Of a DNA stretch of 64,000 nucleotides, positions 42,548-51,778 are shown piece by piece (position 1 is the first letter of the stretch; every line of letters starts with the position of its first letter). This stretch comes from CAZPBN01 sp964584935 (lineage in GTDB: Bacteria; Acidobacteriota; Aminicenantia; Aminicenantales; Aminicenantaceae), in assembly GCA_964584935.1 (NCBI GenBank), contig CAZPBN010000004.1, forward strand, positions 62,001 to 126,000. Reading direction: 5' to 3'. Under the pieces are notes generated by a model. That model was not told the DNA's origin. It saw nothing but the letters and a program-made list of their open reading frames with translations, and searched no databases. Made by a program: the position numbers and the translations under genes.

Positions 42548-43849
42548 ATGATTAAACGATACACTTTACCTCAAATGGGAAATATTTGGACGGAAGAGAA
42601 TAAATTTAACAAATGGCTTCAGGTTGAGCTTTCCGTGTGTGAAGCATGGAATAAAATCGGGAAAATTCCCTCCCAATCTTTAAAAACAATCAAGGAAAAA
42701 AGTTCGTTTTCTCTGGAAAGAATCGAAGAAATTGAAAAAGTAGTCAAACACGATGTCATTGCTTTCCTCACATCTGTCGCGGAGAATGTGGGAAAAGATG
42801 CCCGATACATCCACCTGGGACTCACATCCTACGATGTGGTTGATACTGCATTTTCCCTTTTAATCAAAGAATCATTAGAAAAAATTCAAAAAGATCTTAA
42901 ATCCTTAAAGGATGTCCTAAAAAAAGAGGCTCTCCGTTATAAAAAAACCATTATGGTGGGAAGGACACACGGAATTCATGCAGAACCCATCACTTTCGGA
43001 ATCAAACTTCTTGTCTGGCATGAAGAAATCAAACGTCATCTCGTTCGCATAGACAGAGCCCTTGATGTCATCAGTGTCGGCAGAATATCCGGATCAGTGG
43101 GGACTTATATCCATATTGATCCAGTGGTGGAAGAAAAAGCATTAAAATTACTGGGATTGAAACAGGCTAAAGTCTCAACTCAGGTGCTCCAGAGGGACAG
43201 GCACGCTGAAGTTCTTGCCACCTTATCTCTTCTCAGCTCCTCTTTAGATAAATTTTCAGTGGAACTTAGGCATCTTCAAAGAACAGAGGTTCTTGAACTG
43301 GAAGAGCCTTTCACCAAAGGACAAAAAGGTTCTTCTTCCATGCCTCACAAAAAAAATCCTGTACGGGCAGAAAGAATTTCCGGTCTTTCCAGAATAGTTC
43401 GGTCAAATCTTCAATCCGCTCTTGAAAATATTCCTCTTTGGCATGAAAGAGATATTTCTCATTCTTCGGTTGAACGAATCATTTTCCCTGATTCGTTCAT
43501 TCTCACTGATTTTATTCTGGCAGAAACCATAGATATCATAAAAAACTGGAAAGTGAATACAGAAAAAATGAAAGAAAACATTCACGCCACCAAAGGGCTT
43601 ATTTTCTCTCAGATGGTTCTTATTGCCCTGACAAAGAAAAAAATATCCAGAGAAGATGCATACAAACTTGTTCAAAGAAACAGTCTCAAAGCCTGGAAAG
43701 AAAACATCTCTTTTCTCGAACTGATTAAAAAAGATAAAGAAATCACAAACGTTCTTTCAGAAGAAGAGATTAATGATTGTTTTTCTCTCCAACCTTATTT
43801 AGAAAAAATAGATTATATATTCGAGGGAGTTCTTTCAGATGAAAGTTAG
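42548..43849 (+). CDS. purB: Adenylosuccinate lyase
   Basis: Two steps in purine synthesis: SAICAR to AICAR and adenylosuccinate to AMP. 433 aa. Fumarase/aspartase-fold signatures: LGLTSYDVVDTAFS near residue 92, GRTHGIHAEP near residue 138 (catalytic His), and the signature loop GSSSMPHKKNPVRAE near residue 262. First gene of the purBSQL cluster; its stop overlaps purS by 11 nt. Confidence 0.96.
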   Translation: MIKRYTLPQMGNIWTEENKFNKWLQVELSVCEAWNKIGKIPSQSLKTIKEKSSFSLERIEEIEKVVKHDVIAFLTSVAENVGKDARYIHLGLTSYDVVDTAFSLLIKESLEKIQKDLKSLKDVLKKEALRYKKTIMVGRTHGIHAEPITFGIKLLVWHEEIKRHLVRIDRALDVISVGRISGSVGTYIHIDPVVEEKALKLLGLKQAKVSTQVLQRDRHAEVLATLSLLSSSLDKFSVELRHLQRTEVLELEEPFTKGQKGSSSMPHKKNPVRAERISGLSRIVRSNLQSALENIPLWHERDISHSSVERIIFPDSFILTDFILAETIDIIKNWKVNTEKMKENIHATKGLIFSQMVLIALTKKKISREDAYKLVQRNSLKAWKENISFLELIKKDKEITNVLSEEEINDCFSLQPYLEKIDYIFEGVLSDES

Positions 43850-44078
43850 AATATTGGTATCCTTTAAAGATGGTGTGCTTGACCCCCAGGGACAGACTGT
43901 GAAATATGCCCTTCACACACTTGGATATAACTCTGTTAAGGATGTCAGGCAAGGCAAAGTATTCGAACTGGAAGTGGAAGGATTGTCCCGTAAAGAAATC
44001 GAAAAAATGATTCCCGAAATTTCAGATAAAGTTCTGGCTAATCCCATAATTGAAAAGTTCGAGTGGAAAATACTTTAA
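43839..44078 (+). CDS. purS: Phosphoribosylformylglycinamidine synthase subunit PurS
   Basis: Small subunit that bridges PurL and PurQ in the three-part FGAM synthase. 79 aa, normal length. Core: VSFKDGVLDPQGQTVKYALHTLGY, then the LEVEG strand. Overlaps the end of purB by 11 nt, so translation is coupled. Its presence agrees with the short form of PurL. Confidence 0.95.
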   Translation: MKVRILVSFKDGVLDPQGQTVKYALHTLGYNSVKDVRQGKVFELEVEGLSRKEIEKMIPEISDKVLANPIIEKFEWKIL

Positions 44079-44137
44079 ACAATCGGCTTTCAAATTAAGT
44101 ACTTGATTGAACAAAATTAAAAAAGAGAAATGATCAA

Positions 44138-44830
44138 ATGAAATTTGGAATTGTTGTTTTTCCTGGCTCAAACTGTGATCATGATACATTGTATGTGTTG
44201 AAAGAAATTTTTCACCAGGAAGCATTTTTTCTCTGGCATAAAGAACACGATTTAAAAAAAGCGGATTGCGTTATTCTTCCCGGAGGATTTTCTTACGGGG
44301 ATTATTTAAGACCGGGTGTCATTTCAAAATTTTCCCCTCTCATGAACGAAGTCAAAGAATTCGCACTCAAGGGAGGACTTGTTCTTGGAATCTGCAATGG
44401 TTTTCAAGTGCTTTTAGAACTCAATCTCCTGCCTGGAGCCATTTTGAGAAATAAAAATCTCAAATTCATTTGCAAATTCATTCATATAAAACTGGAAAAT
44501 AATGCCACTCCTTTCACAAATTTTGGGATAAAAAACCAAATTCTTAAAATACCGGTTGCTCATTTTGACGGCAGCTACTTTGCTTCTCCTGAAATGATTA
44601 ATGAAATAAAAAAGAATAACCAGATTACCTTCAGATATTCAGATGAAAAAGGACAAATCAATGAAGATACCAATGTCAACGGTTCCATCGAAAATATAGC
44701 TGGCCTTGTTAATAAAAACAGAAATGTCCTTGGTATGATGCCTCATCCTGAACGTTGTTCTGAAGGAATCCTTGGAAGTGAAGATGGAAAAATTATCTTC
44801 AAATCTATAATAAATTCTTTGAAAAAATAA
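44138..44830 (+). CDS. purQ: Phosphoribosylformylglycinamidine synthase glutaminase subunit PurQ
   Basis: Class I glutamine amidotransferase delivering ammonia to PurL. 230 aa. FPGSNCDHDT near residue 7, PGGFSYGDYLRPG near residue 48, nucleophile Cys in GICNGFQVL near residue 87, and His/Glu in MMPHPER near residue 202. Lies 59 bp after purS. Confidence 0.95.
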   Translation: MKFGIVVFPGSNCDHDTLYVLKEIFHQEAFFLWHKEHDLKKADCVILPGGFSYGDYLRPGVISKFSPLMNEVKEFALKGGLVLGICNGFQVLLELNLLPGAILRNKNLKFICKFIHIKLENNATPFTNFGIKNQILKIPVAHFDGSYFASPEMINEIKKNNQITFRYSDEKGQINEDTNVNGSIENIAGLVNKNRNVLGMMPHPERCSEGILGSEDGKIIFKSIINSLKK

Positions 44831-44906
44831 TAGAGTGAATTTGAGACTATTCTATAAATGCAAAGATATAACAGGGATTGATATTCTGATTATGGTGTAA
44901 AAAAAA

Positions 44907-47117
44907 ATGATCGATAAGAAACTTCTTGATGAACACAATCTCACTGAGAATGAATACAAAAAGATCGTTGAGCTGATAGGGAAAGAGCCCAATATAACCG
45001 AAATGGGAATCTTTTCTCTTATGTGGTCTGAACACTGCAGTTATAAAAGTTCAAAACTTTTTTTAAAGAAATTTCCTGTATCCGGAAAAAATGTGATTCA
45101 AGGTCCCGGTGAAAATGCAGGTATTATTGATATCGGTGACGGCTTGGCTGTGGTTTTTAAAATAGAATCCCACAATCATCCTTCTTTCATTGAGCCCTAC
45201 CAGGGCGCTGCGACCGGAGTGGGAGGAATCCTGAGGGATATTTTCACTATGGGAGCACGCCCGATCGCCCTTCTTAACTCTCTGAGATTTGGTCCTTTAT
45301 CGGAACAAAAAAACAAATCCATAATGGAAGGAGTGATTTCAGGAATATCCGGTTACGGGAATTCAATAGGAGTTCCAACTGTAGGTGGTGAAATATACTT
45401 CAACCACTGCTATTCCCAGAATCCTTTAGTGAATGTTTTTGCTCTTGGAATCGTGCAAAAAGATAAAATCTTTTATGCCAAAGCAGAAGGGGTGGGAAAT
45501 CCTGTTCTCTACGTTGGAGCTAAAACCGGTAGAGATGGAATCCACGGTGCGACTATGGCATCTTCTGAATTTGACAAAGACTCTGAAGGGAAAAGACCAA
45601 ATGTCCAAGTAGGTGATCCATTCAAAGAAAAGCTTTTATTGGAAGCATGCCTGGAAGTGACAAATAAAAATTTGATAGTGGGAATTCAGGATATGGGAGC
45701 TGCTGGTTTGACCTGCTCGACATCGGAAATGGCATCGAAATCCGGAACAGGTATTGAAATCGATCTCGACCGTGTCCCTCAGAGAGAAAAAGGAATGACT
45801 CCTTATGAAATAATGCTCTCTGAATCCCAGGAAAGAATGCTTCTTATCGCTCACAAAGAAAAAGTTGATGAAGTGCAGAAGATTTTTGCCAAATGGGACC
45901 TGGATGCTGTTATTATAGGGAAAGTCACCAAGGGAAAAAATCTCATAGTGAAATCAAAAGGAAAAACGGTCGTTGATATACCAGTCACTGCGATTGTTGA
46001 CCAATGTCCAGTCTATGAACGAAAAATTCTCACTCCCTCATATGTGAAATCTGTCAGAGAATTCCAACATCCTTCTGACCATAAAAAATATGAAAAGAAT
46101 TTCATCAAACTTCTTTCATCACCCACCATTGCCAATAAAGAATGGGTTTTTAGCCAATATGATCACATGGTCCAAATCAACACAGCAATCCTGCCCGGAA
46201 CAGGTGCTTCTCTCTTACGAATCAAGAATTCAAGAAAATCAATCGCACTCACTGTAGATGGAAACGGACTTTACTCCTATTTAGCCCCACAAAATGGAGG
46301 AAAGATCGCAGTTGCAGAAGCATGCCGGAATTTGGCTTGTATTGGTGCCCATCCAATAGGAGTGACGAATTGTTTGAATTTCGGAAATCCTGAAAAACCG
46401 GAAGTTATGTGGCAATTCAAAGAAGTGATCGAAGGAATAGCTCAAGCATGCCAGGTATTCCATATCCCGGTAACAGGCGGAAATGTCAGTTTCTATAATG
46501 AAACAGAAGGAAAATCAATCCATCCTACTCCTGTTCTGGGTATTGTGGGTCTTGTTGATGACATCTCCAATACAGTATTGCCGGAATTTAAGGAGGAAGG
46601 AAGCTCAATAATTCTATTAGGGGAAAACAAAGAAGAACTGGGAGGCTCAGAGTATCTGAGATATTTATATAACCAGGAAAAAGGATCACCCCCTCAAATT
46701 GATCTGAATTATGAAAAAAGAGTCCAGGATATGTGTATCGAAGCAATTAAAAAGAGACTCGTTCAGTCTGCTCACGACATTTCAGAAGGAGGATTGGCTG
46801 TTTGTCTAGCAGAATGCTGCCTTATGAGTCCATCCCAAATAGGATGTTCCGTCAAACTTCAGGATCCTATAAGAACGGATGCCTTGCTCTTTGGGGAAAC
46901 CCAGTCAAGGATTATTGTTTCTGTCAAACAAGATCATGTGAAACAACTTCATTCCCTTGCCAAAAAAAAGAAGGTTAAAACCACCTTACTGGGGGAATCA
47001 GGAGGAAACCGTATAATCATCAAACACCATGAAAACAAGGTTATAGATGTCCCGGTCAAAGATGCCTTAAGTGCCTGGAAACAATCCATACCCAATATAT
47101 TTAAAAGCAAAATCTAA
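44907..47117 (+). CDS. purL: Phosphoribosylformylglycinamidine synthase subunit PurL (small type)
   Basis: ATP-dependent amidation of FGAR to FGAM. 736 aa, the small PurL that works with PurS and PurQ. MWSEHCSYKSSK near residue 40, IESHNHPSFIEPYQGAATGVGGI near residue 90, QDMGAAGLTCSTSEMA near residue 258, and VTGGNVSFYNE near residue 525 are in the expected order. No purC, purD, purF, purH or purM gene is in the window, so the pathway is split. Confidence 0.96.
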   Translation: MIDKKLLDEHNLTENEYKKIVELIGKEPNITEMGIFSLMWSEHCSYKSSKLFLKKFPVSGKNVIQGPGENAGIIDIGDGLAVVFKIESHNHPSFIEPYQGAATGVGGILRDIFTMGARPIALLNSLRFGPLSEQKNKSIMEGVISGISGYGNSIGVPTVGGEIYFNHCYSQNPLVNVFALGIVQKDKIFYAKAEGVGNPVLYVGAKTGRDGIHGATMASSEFDKDSEGKRPNVQVGDPFKEKLLLEACLEVTNKNLIVGIQDMGAAGLTCSTSEMASKSGTGIEIDLDRVPQREKGMTPYEIMLSESQERMLLIAHKEKVDEVQKIFAKWDLDAVIIGKVTKGKNLIVKSKGKTVVDIPVTAIVDQCPVYERKILTPSYVKSVREFQHPSDHKKYEKNFIKLLSSPTIANKEWVFSQYDHMVQINTAILPGTGASLLRIKNSRKSIALTVDGNGLYSYLAPQNGGKIAVAEACRNLACIGAHPIGVTNCLNFGNPEKPEVMWQFKEVIEGIAQACQVFHIPVTGGNVSFYNETEGKSIHPTPVLGIVGLVDDISNTVLPEFKEEGSSIILLGENKEELGGSEYLRYLYNQEKGSPPQIDLNYEKRVQDMCIEAIKKRLVQSAHDISEGGLAVCLAECCLMSPSQIGCSVKLQDPIRTDALLFGETQSRIIVSVKQDHVKQLHSLAKKKKVKTTLLGESGGNRIIIKHHENKVIDVPVKDALSAWKQSIPNIFKSKI

Positions 47118-47188
47118 AATGAATAGGAATTGGAATGGATCGATTGGCATTAGGATGAATAATTATGTTGATTAATGGTTCACGGTAA

Positions 47189-48046
47189 ATGAAAATTTCT
47201 ATGAAAATATTTATCATTTCCCTAGTCTGTACCTTGATTTTTGGGGTGAATGCCTATCCAGTAGAAATCAGCTTAAAACTATCTGGAGGTTTAAATTATT
47301 TAAAACTCGCTAATATAAACAGCTCATTGGAATCATGGAAAGAAAATCTAGAAAAAGAAGCTTTATTCCATAAAAATTGGTCATTTATTGAAGGAAAGGC
47401 AAATAAATTTCATACAGGAACCAGCTTTGAAACAGAACTGCTCATAGCCTTTAATACCCGGATAGCGGCTGGTATCAGTATAGGTTACATTTACGGAGAA
47501 CAAACAGGAGATCAATCGGAAGTCACCATAGAGAAAAAAGAAATCGCCTATAACTTTAATAAGCAAACCATTATCAATACCATTCCACTTTATTTTTCGG
47601 TATATTATTATTTTTTAACCAGAGATAAAATGAATCTTTTTGTTAAAGGAGGAGCGGGATATGCCTGGGCAAAATATATAGAAAGAGATGGTCAAAAACA
47701 AATTAAAGAAGAAATTTATAAGTATCCTGATGAATTGAAAGCGAAAGCAGAATCACCTGTTTATCAAGCAAGCCTGGGCTTCGAATATCAAATGGATGAA
47801 TCCATGGATTTTTTTATTGAAGCCTGCTACAGATTCGCTGAAATCAACAGCTTCAAGGAAGACACAGAAGAAGATCCGGGAAATATGTATTACTTTGAAG
47901 AATACAATCCGGATCTGGATTTCTGGCAATCAAAATTCCAGATATTTAAAAACAAGCCTTCAGGAAAAAATTACCGCTCTATAAGCGATGAAATCATTGA
48001 CTTCAGCGGATTTTCTATAAAATTAGGTGTCAAAATCAGGCTATAA
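47189..48046 (+). CDS. Outer-membrane beta-barrel-like protein of unknown function
   Basis: 285 aa with a signal peptide ending near residue 24 (NAYP-VEISLKLSGGLNY). The mature part alternates hydrophobic and polar residues in amphipathic strands such as AGISIGYIYGEQTGD and LFVKGGAGYAWAKY, and ends in the strand FSIKLGVKIRL, which resembles the C-terminal barrel strand of outer-membrane proteins although the last residue is Leu, not Phe. It lies 71 bp after purL and 65 bp before purN, an odd place for an envelope gene. No family assigned. Confidence 0.7.
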   Translation: MKISMKIFIISLVCTLIFGVNAYPVEISLKLSGGLNYLKLANINSSLESWKENLEKEALFHKNWSFIEGKANKFHTGTSFETELLIAFNTRIAAGISIGYIYGEQTGDQSEVTIEKKEIAYNFNKQTIINTIPLYFSVYYYFLTRDKMNLFVKGGAGYAWAKYIERDGQKQIKEEIYKYPDELKAKAESPVYQASLGFEYQMDESMDFFIEACYRFAEINSFKEDTEEDPGNMYYFEEYNPDLDFWQSKFQIFKNKPSGKNYRSISDEIIDFSGFSIKLGVKIRL

Positions 48047-48111
48047 AAATTCTGTAATATTAGATTTTTTATATATGATCAACTTTATAATTATGTTATA
48101 TGGGGATAAAA

Positions 48112-48762
48112 ATGATTGAAAACAGTTTCAAAACCCCGAAAAAAAAAGGAAGGATTGCTGTTTTTATTTCCGGGCGTGGATCCAATTTTCAGGCTATCCA
48201 TAAAGCAATATTGGATGGAATAATCAATGCTGAAATCGTCCTGGTCTTTAGCAATAAAAAAAATGCACCTGGAATTGAAATAGCCAAAGAAAAAAATCTG
48301 GAAACTCTGACTTTACGTCCGAAAAACTTTAAAAGCCACGAAGAATATGAAGAAAAAGTTGCTGAAGAAGTGTATAAAAGAAATGTGGATCTCATTTGCC
48401 TGGCAGGATATATGAAGATTTTAAAACCGGATTTTTGCAATCAGTTCAAAAACCGCATAATGAACATTCATCCTGCCCTACTCCCTGCTTTTCCGGGGAT
48501 ACATGTACAGAAAAAAGCCCTTGAATGGGGAGTGAGATACTCAGGAGCAACCGTGCACTTTGTTACGGCAGACGTCGATATGGGTCCTATCATCCTGCAG
48601 GCAGTGGTGCCTGTTTTTCAAAATGATACAGAGGAATCATTGAGCAGCAGAATTTTAAAGGAAGAGCACAAAATATATCCTGAAGCTGTAAGACTTTATT
48701 TTGAAGGAAAGCTGGAAATAAAAGGAAGAAGAGTTTTTATCCATAGTGATCAATATCAGTAA
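48112..48762 (+). CDS. purN: Phosphoribosylglycinamide formyltransferase
   Basis: Formyl transfer from 10-formyl-THF to GAR. About 216 aa. Start at 48112 is preferred: GGGGA lies just upstream, inside a longer frame beginning at 48100. Motifs: ISGRGSNFQAI near residue 20, FSNKKNAPG, AGYMKIL near residue 103, and catalytic NIHPALLPAFPG followed by SGATVHFVTADVDMGPII with the essential Asp. Confidence 0.94.
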   Translation: MIENSFKTPKKKGRIAVFISGRGSNFQAIHKAILDGIINAEIVLVFSNKKNAPGIEIAKEKNLETLTLRPKNFKSHEEYEEKVAEEVYKRNVDLICLAGYMKILKPDFCNQFKNRIMNIHPALLPAFPGIHVQKKALEWGVRYSGATVHFVTADVDMGPIILQAVVPVFQNDTEESLSSRILKEEHKIYPEAVRLYFEGKLEIKGRRVFIHSDQYQ

Positions 48763-48765
48763 TTA

Positions 48766-48794
48766 TTGAGCCTGTGTTAATATTATGATATATA
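48766..48794 (+). promoter_or_regulatory. Candidate promoter of tyrS
   Basis: TTGAGC at 48766-48771, 17-bp spacer, TATATA at 48789-48794 with an overlapping TATAAA. The remaining leader of about 55 nt is too short for a T-box riboswitch, and none was recognised. Confidence 0.45.
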
Positions 48795-48856
48795 AATTAT
48801 ACTGCTGAATCAAAGATACAAGAAACTACTCGGTTATAAATTAAGGAGAAAGTCTG

Positions 48857-50104
48857 ATGAGCCCGAATGTATACGACACATTGAACGAACGTGGTTTTAT
48901 AGCGCAGGTTTCCGATGAAAACGCATTGAGAACAATGCTTGGCAAGGAAAAAATAACCTTCTATATTGGATTTGACAGCACTGCTAAAAGCCTCCATGCA
49001 GGAAGCCTAGTTCCCATCATGGCAATGATGCATCTTCAAAAAGCAGGGCACAATCCGATTGCCATTGTTGGAGGGGGAACCACAATGGTCGGAGATCCCA
49101 GTGGAAAAACCGAAATGCGTCAGATGATGGATGAAGAAACCATTCGTTCCTTCGGGAAATCTATCCACAATCAACTCGATAAATACCTCCATTTTGACGG
49201 AGAAAATTCCATAGCTCTTGATAATGCAGATTGGCTCCTTCCTTTAAAATACATTGATTTTCTCAGGAATATAGGAAAACATTTCAGTGTCAACCGTATG
49301 CTGGCAGTCGAAGCATACAAACAGCGCCTCGAGCGGGGACTTTCATTTATAGAATTCAATTATCAGCTTCTTCAAGCTTATGACTATTTAACTCTCTATC
49401 AAAAGCACGGCTGCACCTTGCAAATGGGCGGAGATGACCAATGGGGCAATATCTTGGCAGGAATAGACCTCATTCGCCGGGTGGAAGAAGTTAAAGTAGA
49501 AGCAATGACTTTCCCTCTATTGACAACGGCTTCAGGAGAAAAAATGGGAAAAACAGCTTCCGGTACAGTCTGGCTCAATTCAGATCTTTTCAGCCCCTAT
49601 GACTTTTATCAATACTGGGTCAATTGTGATGATAGAGACGTGTTAAGATTCCTTAAACTTTTTACTTTTCTTCCGGTTGAAGATATCAACAAATTGAATG
49701 CTTTAGAAGGAAGCGACATTAGGGAAGCAAAAAAAGTTTTAGCCTATGAAACGACTCTCATCACCCATGGAAAAGAAGCCGCTGACAAAGCCCAACAAGC
49801 TTCTTTTGCTGCCTTCGGAACTGACAGCACCACCGGAAAACAGGAAATGGATGCCATTCCATTTACAAAGATTAGCCGGGAACGCCTTTCTTCCGGAATA
49901 AGCCCTATGGCTATGTTTGCAGAAATAGGATTGACCAGTTCCAGAGGAGAAGCAAAGCGTCTAGCTCAACAGGGAGGAATGTACATAAACAACCAAAGAA
50001 TTGAAAACCTAGAATATCTATTAAATGAAGAGGACCTCACCCCTGATGGTATCCTGCTTCGCGCCGGAAAGAAAAAATACCATCGTTTAGTTGTTGAAGA
50101 TTGA
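48857..50104 (+). CDS. tyrS: Tyrosyl-tRNA synthetase
   Basis: 415 aa class I synthetase. The HIGH-type motif is SLHAGSLVP near residue 45, the tyrosine site is FIEFNYQLLQAYDY near residue 170 and QMGGDDQWGNI near residue 195, and the KMSKS-type motif is KMGKTASG near residue 230. A C-terminal S4-like RNA-binding domain (about 345-415) is complete. AAGGAG lies 8 nt upstream of the ATG. Confidence 0.96.
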   Translation: MSPNVYDTLNERGFIAQVSDENALRTMLGKEKITFYIGFDSTAKSLHAGSLVPIMAMMHLQKAGHNPIAIVGGGTTMVGDPSGKTEMRQMMDEETIRSFGKSIHNQLDKYLHFDGENSIALDNADWLLPLKYIDFLRNIGKHFSVNRMLAVEAYKQRLERGLSFIEFNYQLLQAYDYLTLYQKHGCTLQMGGDDQWGNILAGIDLIRRVEEVKVEAMTFPLLTTASGEKMGKTASGTVWLNSDLFSPYDFYQYWVNCDDRDVLRFLKLFTFLPVEDINKLNALEGSDIREAKKVLAYETTLITHGKEAADKAQQASFAAFGTDSTTGKQEMDAIPFTKISRERLSSGISPMAMFAEIGLTSSRGEAKRLAQQGGMYINNQRIENLEYLLNEEDLTPDGILLRAGKKKYHRLVVED

Positions 50105-50125
50105 CGTTCCCGCAATGAAAACAAT

Positions 50126-50839
50126 TTATTTTTTTAAAATGAACGAATAATATTGTTCTATATCCATTCCATAATTCTTGGAGAGACAATTTTCTCTATC
50201 CCACATCCATATAATAGGATTGTTTATAATGTATTCTCTTATTGATTCCAGTTCTTCCTCTGTTTGCACCTTGTATTCATAATAGCTTTTATCCCATTGG
50301 AACGAATCACATCCTGAATTATGGATCAATTCTGAAGTTCTGGTTTTGAAAAATTTGATAGCTTCATGAAGAACGGAATGGGATTGTTCTTTTAATAATA
50401 ATTCTTTTATTTTTTGATCGGACTGGGAATTAGACAATTCTTCATTTTTGTTAGTGCCACAGCAGCGATAACCATTTATGCACAAAATTCCATGAATATG
50501 ATTGGGCATGATGACAAACATATCCTGTCTGACATCATTGAATTTCTTGGTAATCTCCTGCCACATTTCCCTCAGCGCTTCACAGATAGAGAAAGAAATC
50601 ATCGTTCCGTCCACAATATCTCCAAAATAACAAATCCTTTGGTTTGTGCAAATGGTTAGAAAGTAAATTTCATCCAAAATATTTTTATTTTTGTTCAACC
50701 CAATGGAAACACGGACTGGTTTATCAGGACATTTATCTCTATTCACATAATAAAGACTGAATTCAGTTGGTTGATTTCTCACACTAGGCAATGGATTCCC
50801 ATTATCCATTATGGGGTCGCACCGAAGCAAATTATTCAT
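50126..50839 (-). CDS. REP-associated tyrosine transposase (IS200-like Y1), subfamily A
   Basis: 237 aa. A Y1-type HUH nuclease: the metal histidines are in MPNHIHGILCI near residue 114, and the catalytic Tyr is in DKSYYEYKVQTEEELESI near residue 185, followed by REYIINNPIIW. The core normally begins at YFLTICTNQR (near residue 60). The first ~40 residues do not resemble relatives, and the left end of the neighbouring transposase's inverted repeat (50815-50826) lies inside them, so the N-terminus may have been created or altered by that insertion. REP-associated transposases act on short palindromes such as those elsewhere in this window. Confidence 0.85.
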   Translation of the reverse strand: MNNLLRCDPIMDNGNPLPSVRNQPTEFSLYYVNRDKCPDKPVRVSIGLNKNKNILDEIYFLTICTNQRICYFGDIVDGTMISFSICEALREMWQEITKKFNDVRQDMFVIMPNHIHGILCINGYRCCGTNKNEELSNSQSDQKIKELLLKEQSHSVLHEAIKFFKTRTSELIHNSGCDSFQWDKSYYEYKVQTEEELESIREYIINNPIIWMWDRENCLSKNYGMDIEQYYSFILKK

Positions 50840-51749
50840 TATAATAAAGTTAACCCAATTTTAACTACAGAAAAACTTTCTTAAAATGAGATTCTTGGGG
50901 AGTTGGTATCGTCTCTATAAAAGAGATAAGATGGCAAGAGCTCACCGACATTATCTACCCGGATGTATCTGGCATATTACTCAACGCTGCCATAAAAAGG
51001 AGTTCCTATTAAGATTCAAATACTATAAGAAGAGATGGATGTACTGGCTGTATAGAGCGAAACAACAATTCCGCATCTCTATCTTAGATTATATGATTAC
51101 ATCCAATCATATTCATTTGCTTGCTTTGAGCGATGGAAAGCAGAATGACATTGCAAGAACTATGCACCTTGTTTCGGGAAGAACAGCCTGGGAGTTCAAT
51201 CATAACAGGAATCGAAAGGGTGCTTTCTGGGAAGATCGATATCATGCCACAGCAGTTGAAACAGATGATCATCTTGTTCAGTGCATGATTTATATAGATA
51301 TGAATATGGTTCGAGCAGGAGTTGTGATGCATCCGGCAGAGTGGCCGTATTGTGGGTATCAGGAGCTTACTAACAAAAAACTAAGATATACACTTATCAA
51401 CAAAAGACGTCTGTTAAAGATCCTGCAAATAAAAGAGAATAATTTTCCGGCGATATATAATGAATGGATTAATGATTACTTAGAACAAGAAAATTTTTAT
51501 AGAGAAAGTTGTTGGACAGAAAGTATAGCAGTGGGAAATAAGCAATTTGTTGAAAGAGTTAAAAAAAAATTGGGAGTTAAAGCCAAAGGAAGACGTATCA
51601 TCGAGAGGTCAGGATCTTTTAAGCTGAGAGAAACAGGAACATCTTATTCGCTATTTTGCCTCCCTGAAAAAAGATGTTTAAGCGCTAATATTTGTGACTC
51701 AGATTAATTTAACCTATTGAAAAAAGTGAAGATAGCACGGTGCGACCCC
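50815..51749. mobile_element. REP-associated transposase element bounded by 12-bp inverted repeats
   Basis: GGGGTCGCACCG at 50815-50826 and its exact inverse CGGTGCGACCCC at 51738-51749 enclose one complete transposase gene. The 935-bp unit looks like a discrete insertion. The ends share the GGGGTC start with the MITE-like element at 42.2 kb. No target duplication is visible, as expected for IS200-like chemistry. Confidence 0.6.
50931..51707 (+). CDS. REP-associated tyrosine transposase (IS200-like Y1), subfamily B
   Basis: About 258 aa from the ATG at 50931, where the family typically starts (MARAHRHYLPGCIWHITQRC); an in-frame ATG at 50886 is less likely. HUH histidines are in SNHIHLLAL near residue 62, and the catalytic Tyr is in FWEDRYHATAVE near residue 105, followed by YIDMNMVRAGVV. 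WTESIAVGNKQFVE near residue 200 is characteristic. The last ~20 residues diverge from what relatives have, suggesting a slightly altered C-terminus. Divergent from the subfamily A transposase. Confidence 0.88.
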   Translation: MARAHRHYLPGCIWHITQRCHKKEFLLRFKYYKKRWMYWLYRAKQQFRISILDYMITSNHIHLLALSDGKQNDIARTMHLVSGRTAWEFNHNRNRKGAFWEDRYHATAVETDDHLVQCMIYIDMNMVRAGVVMHPAEWPYCGYQELTNKKLRYTLINKRRLLKILQIKENNFPAIYNEWINDYLEQENFYRESCWTESIAVGNKQFVERVKKKLGVKAKGRRIIERSGSFKLRETGTSYSLFCLPEKRCLSANICDSD

Positions 51750-51778
51750 TTAAACGAAAAATTTGGGCTTTGTAATCT

